Notes: a model not told the origin generated them from the letters alone. Counted from the first letter of the stretch, positions 18,121 through 27,312 are shown. The stretch is 64,000 bases of DNA from Novipirellula aureliae (GCF_007860185.1 NZ_SJPY01000004.1:186001-250000); one strand, 5' to 3'. Numbers and translations: made by a program.

Positions 18121-18169
18121 GGGATCGTCTACAATATGACTTCGACGTTTTGCTTTTGGAGACCATGAG

Positions 18170-18913
18170 TTGCAGCATTCGACTATCGCCGTCCGTGAGT
18201 GTGCCGACATGTTTTTGGCACAAACCCTTTGCAATCGCTTAGCGACCGAGGGGATTCCGTCGATCGTTACCGGAACCGATCCTGTCACAGCACTCGGGTT
18301 TGGCGGTGCGGGAACCAATCGATTGGTTCGCGTCGAGGTCGCCGAAAAGGACTACTTGCGAGCCGCTGAAATTCTGCAAGCGGACGAGTGGCTTCGCGAC
18401 ACGGCCACCGCATGGGTGTGTTCACGTTGCGACGAGCAAAACGAGCCGACCTTTGAAGTTTGTTGGAGCTGCAACAAAAAGCGAGATGGTGCGGATTTGC
18501 CAGGCCGCACCGTTTCGGATTTCGATAGGAATGAGCGGGAAAAGGGTTGGGAGTCGGAGACGATCACCGTTCCGAACGATCGAGTCGTCCTGCCGAGATC
18601 GAGTAATCCTTACTCGCCGCCGGTTGTGATTAAAACGCCAAGCGAGTCGTCAGCAGCATCAGGTCGGTTGATCGGCACGAATGCGGAGCAAGTGGAAACA
18701 ACCAAGGCGGACGTGCGGCGAGTTTTTTACTCGTCGATCATTGGCCTGCTATTTTTTCCCCCGCTTCTCAATGGTTATTCGCTCTATCTGACGTTCGGTT
18801 TATCCCCGATTGCCTATCGAATCCGCAGTTGTCGACGTCAACTGCTCCTTGCGACCCTAATCAATGGAATCAATCTCTCCTTTTGGACATTTTATTGGCT
18901 GACCGGTTGGTGA
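18170..18913 (+). CDS. DUF2007-like / zinc-ribbon membrane protein
   Basis: Translation is predicted from TTG 18170, nine bases after TTGGAG; an ATG at 18165 is out of frame. The 247-residue product begins with a DUF2007-like ferredoxin-type fold (residues 1-78), in the 'putative signal transducing protein' class: STIAVRECADMFLAQTLCNR and TNRLVRVEVAEKDYLRAAEI. It then has a RanBP2-type zinc finger, WVCSRCDEQNEPTFEVCWSC (four cysteines). The C-terminus has hydrophobic segments in IIGLLFFPPLLNGYSLYLTF and LLATLINGINLSFWTFYWL, so it is a membrane protein with a soluble N-domain. The function is unknown. Its stop is 16 bases before the dnaE2 start. Confidence 0.82.
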   Translation: MQHSTIAVRECADMFLAQTLCNRLATEGIPSIVTGTDPVTALGFGGAGTNRLVRVEVAEKDYLRAAEILQADEWLRDTATAWVCSRCDEQNEPTFEVCWSCNKKRDGADLPGRTVSDFDRNEREKGWESETITVPNDRVVLPRSSNPYSPPVVIKTPSESSAASGRLIGTNAEQVETTKADVRRVFYSSIIGLLFFPPLLNGYSLYLTFGLSPIAYRIRSCRRQLLLATLINGINLSFWTFYWLTGW

Positions 18914-18928
18914 TGGAGCATCCATTGA

Positions 18929-21900
18929 ATGAAGTACGTTGAGCTGCACTGCAAGAGTAACTTTTCATTTCTGCAAGGTGCGTCCCATCCCGATGAGCTT
19001 GTTGAGCGGGCATCGGAGCTTGGGTACGCGGGCCTGTCGATTACCGATGAAGCCTCTTTTGCCGGTATCGTTCGGGGGCACACGCCAGCGAAAGAGGTTG
19101 GCATCGAGTATCTCGTTGGAACCGAGATCGATCCGATTGATGGACCGCCCCTTGTCTTGTGGCCGACCGATCGCGCCGCTTATGGCCGACTATGTCGGCT
19201 GATTTCTCGAGGGCGTATGCGGGCCGAAAAGGGGCGTTATAGGTTATCCTTTGCCGATATCGCAGAACACAGCGAAGGAAGTATCGCAGCGGTCCTCCCG
19301 ACGTCGGACTGCACCGTGCATTTTTTGCAACGCCAATTTGGTGAAGTCTTTGCTGACCGAGCGTACGTGCTACTCGAAATGCACCGCGGAGTCGACGACC
19401 GCGAAAAAGCAAATCGGCTTCGTGAGGTATCGATGCAAACCGGCGTCCCTCTCGTCGCCGCCGGAGGTGTGCATTACCACTGTGCCGAGCGGATGTTACT
19501 GCATGACTGCGTCACCGCCATTCGCAGCGGGATGACGATCGAAGAGGTTTCTCAAAGGCGGTTTACCAACAGCCAATTCGGACTCCGAACGCTGGCGGAA
19601 ATCGCGGACCTCTTTCGCGATGCACCTGATGCGATTGCACGCACGGCCGAAATCGCAAGCCGATGCAATTTTTCGCTCGATGAGTTGCGATACGAATACC
19701 CCGTCGAATTGGCTCCCGAGGGCAAAACACCGATCGAGCATTTAAAGCGATTGACGTGGGAAGGGGCCAATCAACGTTGGCCAACGGGGGTGCCCGAGCG
19801 GATCATCGACTTGGTGCGACACGAGATGAAGCTGATTGAAGAACTGGGGTACGAAGCCTATTTCTTGACCGTTTGGGATCTGGTCCGGTTTGCTCGTGGA
19901 AGGGGGATCTTGTGTCAAGGTCGCGGCTCGGCAGCCAACTCAGCGGTCTGCTACTGTCTGGGTATCACCAGTGTCGATCCCAGCCAAACGGATTTGTTGT
20001 TCGAGCGTTTCATTAGCCGCGAACGAAACGAGGCTCCCGATATCGACGTCGATTTTGAACACCAGCGACGCGAAGAGGTGCTCCAATATTTGTACGAAAA
20101 GTATGGTCGGCATCGAGCGGGGTTGACCGCCGTCGTTACAACCTACCGTACCCGCAGCGCGATTCGCGAGGTTGGTAAAGTCCTCGGCATCTCGCCCGAC
20201 CAACTCGACGCGTTGTCGAAAGCAGGCGGCGGACTCGATCGGGATGCCCGTTTTAGCGACCGCTGCCGAGCGGCAGGCTTGAATACCGAATCTGAAATTG
20301 GCAAGCGGTTTGTCTATCTCGTGCAAAGCCTGATCGGTTTCCCACGACACTTGTCTCAACATACCGGCGGCATGGTCATGACGCAGGGGGAATTGTGCGA
20401 ACTTTGCCCGATCGAGAATGCGGCGATGGATGGACGCACGGTTATCCAGTGGAACAAGGACGACTTGGATGAACTTGGTATCTTGAAAGTCGACGTTTTA
20501 GCGCTTGGCATGTTGTCAGCGATTCGACGTTGTTTCGAATTGGTTGCTCGGCATCATGGACGAGATCTCAGTTTGTCGACCATACCAGCGGACGATTGTG
20601 AAACCTATGACATGATTTGTGCTGCCGATACGATTGGAGTGTTCCAGATTGAAAGCCGGGCGCAAATGAGTATGCTGCCACGACTTCGCCCCCGATGCTA
20701 TTACGACCTGGTCGTCGAAGTCGCGATCGTTCGGCCTGGCCCGATTCAAGGCAATATGGTTCATCCGTTCTTGAAAGCGAGGCAGGATCCGGCGTCGGTC
20801 GTCTATCCGAACGAGGCGATACGCGGTGTCCTCGAAAAGACTTTGGGTGTGCCGATCTTTCAAGAGCAAGCGATGCGGTTGGCGGTTGTCGCAGCCGGTT
20901 TTACTCCTGGCGAAGCGGATCAACTTCGTCGTGCGATGGCAGCTTGGCGAAGACCAGGAGTGATCGAAAAGTTTCGCATCAAGCTGCTTGAAGGAATGCG
21001 TCGAACGGGACTCGATGAGAAATTTGCCGAGCACGTCTTTCATCAAATCCGTGGCTTCGGTGAATACGGTTTCCCCGAATCGCACGCCGCTAGTTTCGCT
21101 CTGCTGGTGTATGCGTCGTGCTATTTGAAGCGGCATTTTCCGGCTGCCTTTTGCGTAGCATTGCTCAACAGCCAACCGATGGGATTCTATGCACCCGCAC
21201 AATTGGTCGCCGATGCAAAGAAGCACGGCGTTGTGGTTTTTCCCTTGTGCGTTAATCGGAGTGATTGGCAATCAACGCTCGAGGCAAACCCGGATAATGA
21301 AAACCAACCGGCAATTCGGTTGGGACTTGATCGAGCGGCGGGGTTGGCAAAAGAAGCGGCCGAGCGAATTGTTGCCGAACGAAATCGCGGTGGAGCGTTC
21401 GCCAATGTTGCTGAATTGGTGCGGCGAACCAAGGTTAGTTCAGCCGTGGTATCCAAGTTGGCCGATGCGGATGCTTTTCAAACCATCGCGGGCGACCGCC
21501 GAGCAGCCGTGTGGCAATCGCTCGCTCAAGAAACCAAGCCTACCGAGCAACCATTGTTTGGCTCGCTGATGGATGAGGAGGAACCGATTCCTGATGGGTT
21601 GGCATCGATGTCGATGCAGGAGGAAGTCGAAGCCGACTACCGAACCATCGGAATGAGTTTGAAGGCTCACCCGATTTCGTTCCTTCGTCCACAGCTGGAA
21701 GCAAATCGATGCGTCCGAGCAAGCGACTTGCCTGGACTGAGAGATGGGCGGCATGTCCGAGTCGCCGGTGTCGTGCTGCTGCGACAACGGCCGGGAACCG
21801 CTAAAGGGATTACGTTCGTCACGATCGAAGACGAAACGGGATCAATGAACTTGGTCTTCTTTCCCGCGGTTTGGAAGCGGTTTTACGCGGCGACGCATGA

Positions 21901-22030
21901 GAGCAATGTCTGGATGATCGACGGGAAATTAGAGAACCGGGAAGGCGTCATTCATGTTGTCGTTGGTCGAGTCGACAAGTTGGAAAACCAGTCCGTTTCG
22001 ATCGACCAACGCTCGCGAGATTTTCGATAA
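18929..22030 (+). CDS. dnaE2: Error-prone DNA polymerase III alpha subunit
   Basis: This is a 1033-residue DNA polymerase of the DnaE2/ImuC group. It starts with a PHP domain (YVELHCKSNFSFLQGASHP), and the catalytic palm carries QGRGSAANSAVCYCLGIT and PDIDVDFEHQRREEVLQYL with the DxD pair. LSQHTGGMVMT, IPIF-type FQEQAMRLAVVAAGF and GEYGFPESHAASFALLVYAS follow, and near the C-terminus an OB-fold (VRVAGVVLLRQRPGTAKGIT). These features distinguish DnaE2 from replicative DnaE1, which is longer and lacks this N-terminus. In bacteria it works in SOS-linked translesion synthesis, usually with ImuA and ImuB; neither is visible in this window. The start at 18929 has a plausible GGAG site. Confidence 0.95.
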   Translation: MKYVELHCKSNFSFLQGASHPDELVERASELGYAGLSITDEASFAGIVRGHTPAKEVGIEYLVGTEIDPIDGPPLVLWPTDRAAYGRLCRLISRGRMRAEKGRYRLSFADIAEHSEGSIAAVLPTSDCTVHFLQRQFGEVFADRAYVLLEMHRGVDDREKANRLREVSMQTGVPLVAAGGVHYHCAERMLLHDCVTAIRSGMTIEEVSQRRFTNSQFGLRTLAEIADLFRDAPDAIARTAEIASRCNFSLDELRYEYPVELAPEGKTPIEHLKRLTWEGANQRWPTGVPERIIDLVRHEMKLIEELGYEAYFLTVWDLVRFARGRGILCQGRGSAANSAVCYCLGITSVDPSQTDLLFERFISRERNEAPDIDVDFEHQRREEVLQYLYEKYGRHRAGLTAVVTTYRTRSAIREVGKVLGISPDQLDALSKAGGGLDRDARFSDRCRAAGLNTESEIGKRFVYLVQSLIGFPRHLSQHTGGMVMTQGELCELCPIENAAMDGRTVIQWNKDDLDELGILKVDVLALGMLSAIRRCFELVARHHGRDLSLSTIPADDCETYDMICAADTIGVFQIESRAQMSMLPRLRPRCYYDLVVEVAIVRPGPIQGNMVHPFLKARQDPASVVYPNEAIRGVLEKTLGVPIFQEQAMRLAVVAAGFTPGEADQLRRAMAAWRRPGVIEKFRIKLLEGMRRTGLDEKFAEHVFHQIRGFGEYGFPESHAASFALLVYASCYLKRHFPAAFCVALLNSQPMGFYAPAQLVADAKKHGVVVFPLCVNRSDWQSTLEANPDNENQPAIRLGLDRAAGLAKEAAERIVAERNRGGAFANVAELVRRTKVSSAVVSKLADADAFQTIAGDRRAAVWQSLAQETKPTEQPLFGSLMDEEEPIPDGLASMSMQEEVEADYRTIGMSLKAHPISFLRPQLEANRCVRASDLPGLRDGRHVRVAGVVLLRQRPGTAKGITFVTIEDETGSMNLVFFPAVWKRFYAATHESNVWMIDGKLENREGVIHVVVGRVDKLENQSVSIDQRSRDFR

Positions 22031-22534
22031 CGGATCACGCCACCGGCAGGGGACGAATGGTTGATTTGCCCCCTCATGCCCACCGATGCGTTCCCGCAAT
22101 CCCGAGCAAATAGCTAAAATGCCTTCGGCACATTCGTTAACAAAGATCACGCGGAAACAAAATCGGCATCCTCCGAGACGGCGAATTCTGCGGCTCGGAG
22201 AGACAGGACTACAGGAAGGCCAAGGCGACTCTATTTTGCTAGCATTTGAGATGGAAGGTTTTTTCAAAAAGACTAGTGTATGCACACATGGTGCGTTTCG
22301 GTAAGATTGCCTCCATAGAGGGCAAGTAACGTAAAGGGATTTAGTTTTGTGCGTCTCTCGGACGTGTTCTACAAGACGTAGAACGCTTGCCTCGTTAATC
22401 CTATCGCGGCACTGGTTTGTGTCTGCGGATTAGCAGGCATCTCTGAAGGGTCGACTCGGGCATTTTGCTGTTCCAATCATGGCCACTTCGAGAGAGGTTA
22501 TTCAATTTGAGCGTTTCGGAATGGAGACCATCCC
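22031..22534. other. Intergenic region before the CsrA-receiver fusion gene
   Basis: No gene is supported; short ORFs on both strands have no recognisable domain. The region contains an inverted repeat, CTCCGAG/CTCGGAG (22171-22177 and 22194-22200). Just upstream of the next ATG (22535), GGAGACC overlaps the ribosome binding region and contains a GGA core, the kind of sequence bound by CsrA proteins, so autogenous control is conceivable. Promoter elements were not identified. Confidence 0.45.
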
Positions 22535-23320
22535 ATGCTCGTTTTATCGAGGAAAAAGAATCAAAGTTTACGTTTTCCCAACTTGGGGATTTCGATTGAA
22601 ATCCTTCGCGTAGACGGCAAGACTGTCCGTGTGGGCGTTGACGCCCCCCGCGACGTTCGTGTCCTCCGCGGCGAATTACCCGATACGGAGACATTTAAGA
22701 CCGACGCGTTGGCAGCGCAGGAAACCGAGGCCGCTGACCAAGCCGCCCGTCATGCTCGTCACGAACTTCGCAACCGTCTCAATACCGCCAATTTGGCTCT
22801 GCATCTACTCCAGCGACAACTGGATCTTGGTCGCATCTCGGACGCCGAGCAGACGCTGACACAGGCTGTCGAATCACTCGCAGAACTCGATCGTCTCGCT
22901 TCCGAACCCGTCACGACTCGAAAGCAACTGAAGGCGGATGGTACCTGTCGGGCTTTGGTCGTCGAAGACAACGAAAATGAACGTCAATTGATGGTTGGAT
23001 TCTTGGAGCTTTGCGGATACAACGTCGAGGCCGTGGAAGATGGAGTTGCCGCACTGGAGTATCTACAGAGTCATGAAAAACCCGACATCGTGCTGCTCGA
23101 TATGAACATGCCTCGAATGGACGGGCCCAAAACCGTTTCAGCGATCCGCAGCAACCCCGATTACCAAGGAATCAAGTTGTTCGCCGTCAGTGGCGCTGAG
23201 CAGACGACCGTCCAGATTTCAGTCGGCGATCAAGGGGTCGATCACTGGTTTTCCAAGCCGATCAAGCCTGATCAATTTGCCCAAGATTTGGCCGAAGAAG
23301 TGAAACGTTCGTGCTGCTAG
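22535..23320 (+). CDS. CsrA domain fused to a DHp-like segment and a response-regulator receiver
   Basis: The 261-residue protein begins with a complete CsrA-like RNA-binding domain (residues 1-49), including MLVLSRKKNQSL, ISIEILRV and VGVDAPRDVRVLR. A helical segment (about 65-115) follows, with an H-box-like motif (ARHELRNRLN) resembling histidine-kinase dimerisation domains but without any ATPase domain. The C-terminal receiver domain (about 135-258) has ALVVEDNENE, the phospho-aspartate in VLLDMNMPRMDG, and KPIKP. CsrA normally is a free 60-70-residue homodimer that binds GGA sites in mRNA leaders. Here phosphorylation of the receiver could control RNA binding. The domain assignment is strong; the mechanism is inference. 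The gene is followed by an array of hairpin repeats. Confidence 0.9.
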   Translation: MLVLSRKKNQSLRFPNLGISIEILRVDGKTVRVGVDAPRDVRVLRGELPDTETFKTDALAAQETEAADQAARHARHELRNRLNTANLALHLLQRQLDLGRISDAEQTLTQAVESLAELDRLASEPVTTRKQLKADGTCRALVVEDNENERQLMVGFLELCGYNVEAVEDGVAALEYLQSHEKPDIVLLDMNMPRMDGPKTVSAIRSNPDYQGIKLFAVSGAEQTTVQISVGDQGVDHWFSKPIKPDQFAQDLAEEVKRSCC

Positions 23321-23338
23321 CCCGGTTTGTTCGTAGTT

Positions 23339-23610
23339 AGTAGTGGATCTTGTTAAAGATCCTGCGGTCAGTAATGGATCTTGCCAAAGATCCTGCATTC
23401 AGTAATGGATCTTGTTAAAGATCCTGCGGTCAGTAATGGATCTTGCTAAAGATCCTGCATTCAGTAGTGGATCTTGTTAAAGATCCTGCGGTCAGTAGTG
23501 GATCTTGCCAAAGATCCTGCATTCAGTAATGGATCTTGCCAAAGATCCTGCGGTCAGTAATGGATCTTGTTAAAGATCCTGCATTCAGTAATGGATCTTT
23601 AACAAGATCC
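23339..23610. repeat. Tandem array of 31-bp hairpin units (8 direct units plus 1 inverted)
   Basis: Eight head-to-tail 31-base units occupy 23339-23586. Each is built on AGTA(A/G)TGGATCTTGNNAAAGATCCTGC, with a 7-base stem GGATCTT/AAGATCC and a 4-base loop (GTTA, GCCA or GCTA). The last three bases after TGC alternate between GGTC and ATTC, giving a 62-base higher-order period. A ninth copy (from 23587) carries the inverted core GGATCTTTAACAAGATCC and abuts the priA stop. The array fills the gap between two convergent genes. A single matching unit occurs at 46387-46410. Confidence 0.9.
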
Positions 23611-23611
23611 A

Positions 23612-26038
23612 CTACAGCATGTCCATTGGGTCGATGTCGACGACGAACTGGACGTCATCTTTTTCGGGGATGGTAAAGGAATCCGTCGCGCGGCGGATCG
23701 TTTCGCCAAGGATGGAAGCTTGGGTCGCTTGCAGCAGGATATGAAATCGATACTTCCCGCGCAATTTGGAAATTGGTGGCGGTGCAGGGCCGAGAATTCG
23801 CACTTCGGTTTCCAGTGCTAACCGTGCCGCTTCGAGTCGACTGACCAACGAGTCGGCGACCGCTTCGGTCACCTCTTCGACCACTCCGCGGATGATGATC
23901 CGGGCAACGGACCCGAGCGGTGGGTAATTGAACTTGCGGCGATTGACCATTTCATCGGTCGCAAATTGCAGGTAATCATGCCTCGATGCGGCTTGAATCG
24001 CAGGGTGTTCAGGCGTGAAGGTCTGCACCACCACCCGTCCGCCTCGCGATCCACGGCCGGTTCGACCAGCGACCTGGGTAACTAGCTGAAATGTACGCTC
24101 GGCAGCACGGAAATCAGGGAAATGCAGGGCGCTATCCGCATTGATCACTCCGACCAACAAGACGTTGGGAAAGTCGAGTCCTTTGGCGATCATTTGCGTG
24201 CCGAGCAAGATATTTAGCTCGCCGCTGCGGAAGGCGGACAAGACTCGTTGATGACTCCCCGGTCGGCGCATTGTGTCGCTATCCATCCGGGCGACTCGGG
24301 CATCGGGAAATCGAGCTTTGACTTCGACTTCCAATTTTTGCGTACCCAATCCACCGTAGCGAATGCCGTCATACCGGCATGCTGGGCACCAGGGCGGTGT
24401 CGCGATCGTATAGTCACAATAATGGCAAACCGCTTTGCCACCATCGCGGTGATGGGTTAGCGGCATGTCGCAGTCGGGGCACGCGACGACGTGTCCGCAC
24501 GAGGGGCATTGAATCGTCGTGGCGAAACCACGTCGATTGAGTAGCAGGATCACTTGACCGTTTTCTTTTAACGTATCGACTGTCGCTTGATGCAATTGTC
24601 GGCTGATAGCACCTCGCGACCGCTGGTCGCGGATCCGCAGGTCGACCAATTCGACGTTGGGCATGGGGCGGTTGTAAATCCGTTCTTTCATCGTGATCAA
24701 TTCGGCATGCCCGCTGGCTGTTGCATGCCACGATTCCATCGACGGTGTGGCACTACCAAGAATCAAGGGGACGCCCAGTGACATCGCGCGTGCATGAGCC
24801 ACTTTGCGAGCGTGATAACGGGGTTGAGTGTCCTGTTTGAATGAGGCATCGTGTTCTTCATCGATTACGATCAACCCAAGTCGAGGGAGGGGAGCGAAGA
24901 CGGCGCTTCGTGGACCGACGACCACTTGAACCTCGCCACGACGGATCCGCTGCCATTGGAAGTGCCGTTCCGCAGGCGTCATTTGGCTGTGCAATACCGC
25001 CACACCATCAAACCGGCGTTCGAACCGCCCGCGTGTTTGAGGAGTGAGGCTGATTTCGGGTACCATCACGATCGCACCACGACCGAACTTAACCACATGT
25101 TCGATCGCTCGGATGTAAACTTCGGTTTTGCCGCTGCCGGTCACGCCATGCAATAGCAGGGTCTTTCCTTTTCCAGAATGGATTGCTGCGTTGATGCGAT
25201 CGAGGGCAACGCGTTGTTCGCTGCTGAGGGTATGTGCCGACGTGTCTTCGCCATCGTTTTTCTGCCAGCGCATCGGCGTGCTCGTTGTCATCTCACGGCG
25301 GACCATTGTCTTTAGGAAGCCCTTTGATTCGAGGGCACTAATCGGCCCCCGAGTGCATTCGGCATGGACCATCAGTTCCGATGCGGTCATTGGACGCGCC
25401 GCCGCGATCAGGAAACGCAGAGCGGATTGTTGTTTCTTTGGCAGTTTTTCGATCTGATCTTCGTCACAATTCGATTCGTTGGGTGTCAGGTAACTACGCT
25501 CGCGAGTTCCTGCGTTGGCGCGAACACTTGAGGGAATCAGCGTGTCAAAGACTTGTCCCATGGGCGTTTGGTAGTAGTGGCTGATCCAGGCCACTAAACG
25601 GACGAGTGGCGGATCGCAAAGAGGTTCATCATCGAGAATTTCGACGATGTCTCGCAGTTTGCCACTCTGTTTGACCGCACCAAATTGAGTCGAAATACAC
25701 CATCCAATCATCGGTTGGCGGCGACGTCCCAAGGGGACGCGCACTCGCATCCCCGGCTTGATGTGCTCGCGGTCTTGCTCAGGAATTCGGTAATCGTAGG
25801 GGCCGTAGGGGGCTTCGCTCAATACGATTTTCGCCGTCGCAATGTCCGCTTCGACCGTTAATTCCCAAGGGGGCGGATCGGTTTCAAATAGTTCGGCTTG
25901 CTGGGAGGACCCCGGTTTGCCACCCTCCGACGCTTGCCCTCGGCCCCGATCAAGATTGTCGAGTTCAAAATCATCAATCGGCGAACGATTGGTATCGCCG
26001 TCATCGCGATGATTCTGTTCGGATTCAAATGATGGCAT
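23612..26038 (-). CDS. priA: Primosomal protein N', replication-restart helicase
   Basis: I use ATG 26038; an upstream ATG at 26158 would add 40 residues that match no domain. The protein has the PriA 3'-DNA-binding domain (KIVLSEAPYGPYDYRIPEQD), a helicase core with Walker A GVTGSGKTEVYIRA and DEEH box LIVIDEEHDASFKQD, and LILGSATPSMESW. The zinc-binding cysteine cluster is ...CPSCGHVVACPDCDMPLTHH and CHYCDYTIATPPWCPAC. Helicase motifs V/VI (GLDFPNVLLVGVINADSALH and QVAGRTGRGSRGGRVVVQT) and the C-terminal domain are present. PriA reloads the replisome at stalled forks. Its stop codon borders the 31-base hairpin array. Confidence 0.95.
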   Translation of the reverse strand: MPSFESEQNHRDDGDTNRSPIDDFELDNLDRGRGQASEGGKPGSSQQAELFETDPPPWELTVEADIATAKIVLSEAPYGPYDYRIPEQDREHIKPGMRVRVPLGRRRQPMIGWCISTQFGAVKQSGKLRDIVEILDDEPLCDPPLVRLVAWISHYYQTPMGQVFDTLIPSSVRANAGTRERSYLTPNESNCDEDQIEKLPKKQQSALRFLIAAARPMTASELMVHAECTRGPISALESKGFLKTMVRREMTTSTPMRWQKNDGEDTSAHTLSSEQRVALDRINAAIHSGKGKTLLLHGVTGSGKTEVYIRAIEHVVKFGRGAIVMVPEISLTPQTRGRFERRFDGVAVLHSQMTPAERHFQWQRIRRGEVQVVVGPRSAVFAPLPRLGLIVIDEEHDASFKQDTQPRYHARKVAHARAMSLGVPLILGSATPSMESWHATASGHAELITMKERIYNRPMPNVELVDLRIRDQRSRGAISRQLHQATVDTLKENGQVILLLNRRGFATTIQCPSCGHVVACPDCDMPLTHHRDGGKAVCHYCDYTIATPPWCPACRYDGIRYGGLGTQKLEVEVKARFPDARVARMDSDTMRRPGSHQRVLSAFRSGELNILLGTQMIAKGLDFPNVLLVGVINADSALHFPDFRAAERTFQLVTQVAGRTGRGSRGGRVVVQTFTPEHPAIQAASRHDYLQFATDEMVNRRKFNYPPLGSVARIIIRGVVEEVTEAVADSLVSRLEAARLALETEVRILGPAPPPISKLRGKYRFHILLQATQASILGETIRRATDSFTIPEKDDVQFVVDIDPMDML

Positions 26039-26269
26039 CACTGCGGATCCAAGAATTGGCAGCGGAAAAGAAGTTGGGTCAGAGTGTAGCATAGCGGGTA
26101 AGTCGAAATGCGAGAAAAGGGTAAGTGAGATTTCCATTCTCGACGACCTGGGTGACACGTCTGGTCATTGGCAGACAAAAAATTGCTACGATGCTCGTTA
26201 CGAGACAGGAGCCTGGGGGCTAGGTTGGGGGCCGTCGTGCACCGAAAAACAGAAACAGGGACAAAAAAT

Positions 26270-26878
26270 ATGCGAATCGGGCTTTTGGGAGGATCATTTG
26301 ATCCCGTTCACCTCGGGCATTTGTGGATTGCCGAATCGGCGATCGAAACGCTCGATTTGGACCAGCTTTACTGGATACCGGCCGCCACATCGCCACTAAA
26401 GCCAAATGGACCGGTCGCGTCGGATGCGTTGCGAGCCGAAATGCTCCGGCTAGCGATTTCGGGCAGCGACAAGCACAGCGTTGATTGTCGCGAACTCAGC
26501 CGGGGGGACGTCAGCTACACAATCGATACGGTTGAGCAATTGCAGGCGGAACAGCCTGATACGGAGTTCGTTTTGATTATCGGCAGCGACTCGCTAGCAT
26601 CGATTCGAAAATGGCACGAGCCAAGGCGGTTGCTTCAAAAAGTAGTGATTTCTGTCGTCCATCGTGGTGGCGACCCGCCTATCGACTTGTCTGTACTCGA
26701 CGGCCTGGTAACCCCGGAGCGATTTGCCGAAATCGAGCGAAGGGTCCTTCACATGCCTGTGATCGAAATCTCAAGCAGCGAACTCCGAGACCGAATCGCG
26801 ACGGGGCGAAGCATTCGGTACCGGGTACCAAGGAGCGTGGAGGCCTTGATCGAGGCGAACGGCCTTTACCGTGATTGA
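26270..26878 (+). CDS. nadD: Nicotinate-nucleotide adenylyltransferase
   Basis: ATG 26270 starts the conserved core directly (MRIGLLGGSFDPVHLGHLWI); upstream codons from 26168 are not conserved-looking. The 202-residue protein has the nucleotidyltransferase motifs GGSFDPVHLGH and, near the C-terminus, ISSSELRDRIATGRSIRYRVP, the NadD-type (I)SSTxIR motif. The enzyme joins ATP to nicotinate mononucleotide to form deamido-NAD in NAD biosynthesis. It lies 44 bases upstream of the P-II gene on the same strand. Confidence 0.94.
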   Translation: MRIGLLGGSFDPVHLGHLWIAESAIETLDLDQLYWIPAATSPLKPNGPVASDALRAEMLRLAISGSDKHSVDCRELSRGDVSYTIDTVEQLQAEQPDTEFVLIIGSDSLASIRKWHEPRRLLQKVVISVVHRGGDPPIDLSVLDGLVTPERFAEIERRVLHMPVIEISSSELRDRIATGRSIRYRVPRSVEALIEANGLYRD

Positions 26879-26922
26879 TGGCGGGTCGCATTTGCGATAG
26901 AAAAGGCGTGGGAGCAACTTGA

Positions 26923-27225
26923 ATGAAACAAATTATCACGACGATTCGTCCCTACCTAGCCGAGCAGGTGCTCGTCAGTTTGCGGCGTGCTCCGCTCGAG
27001 GCGCTCAGCGTCGTCGAGGTGAAAGGGTATGGACGCCAAAAGAGCTATTTGGACGAGTATCGAGATACCGAGTATTCTCAAGCGTTTGTTCCCAAAGTCG
27101 AAATCACGCTTTGGGTTGACGATTCTCGCTGCGAAGAAATACTTGAGAAAATCGTCTCGGTGACGCGAACAGGCCGCATCGGCGACGGAAAAATATTGGT
27201 TTTGCCCGTCGCGGAGTATCTTTAG
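26923..27225 (+). CDS. Short P-II family signalling protein
   Basis: This 100-residue protein has the P-II fold: a first strand (IITTIRPYLAEQVLVSL), the T-loop region VKGYGRQKSYLDEYRDTEYS with the tyrosine equivalent to the uridylylation site of GlnB, and the ATP-site sequence TGRIGDGKILVLPV. It is shorter than GlnB (112 residues) and lacks the C-terminal R-x-R-T-G-E motif. Binding of ligands and effectors may therefore differ. No amtB or glnA gene is nearby; the partner is unknown. Confidence 0.88.
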   Translation: MKQIITTIRPYLAEQVLVSLRRAPLEALSVVEVKGYGRQKSYLDEYRDTEYSQAFVPKVEITLWVDDSRCEEILEKIVSVTRTGRIGDGKILVLPVAEYL

Positions 27226-27234
27226 CAATTTTTG

Positions 27235-27272
27235 CCGTACCCTGCCCGGTAAAGAGGGGGTGCGGATTTTTT
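27235..27272 (+). terminator. Probable Rho-independent terminator after the P-II gene
   Basis: Immediately after the stop codon (27225), CCGTACCC (27235-27242) can pair with GGGTGCGG (27258-27265) with one G-T pair. An ATTTTTT tract (27266-27272) follows. This is a plausible intrinsic terminator for the nadD-PII transcript. Confidence 0.6.
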
Positions 27273-27312
27273 AGTGCTTGTTACCTCGCTGCGGTGTTGA
27301 TCGCCGAAACGA

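Noticed and set aside
23339-23610. Possible CRISPR array
   Set aside because: The units are contiguous 31-bp direct repeats with no unique spacers and contain hairpins, so it is a REP/terminator-like array, not a CRISPR.
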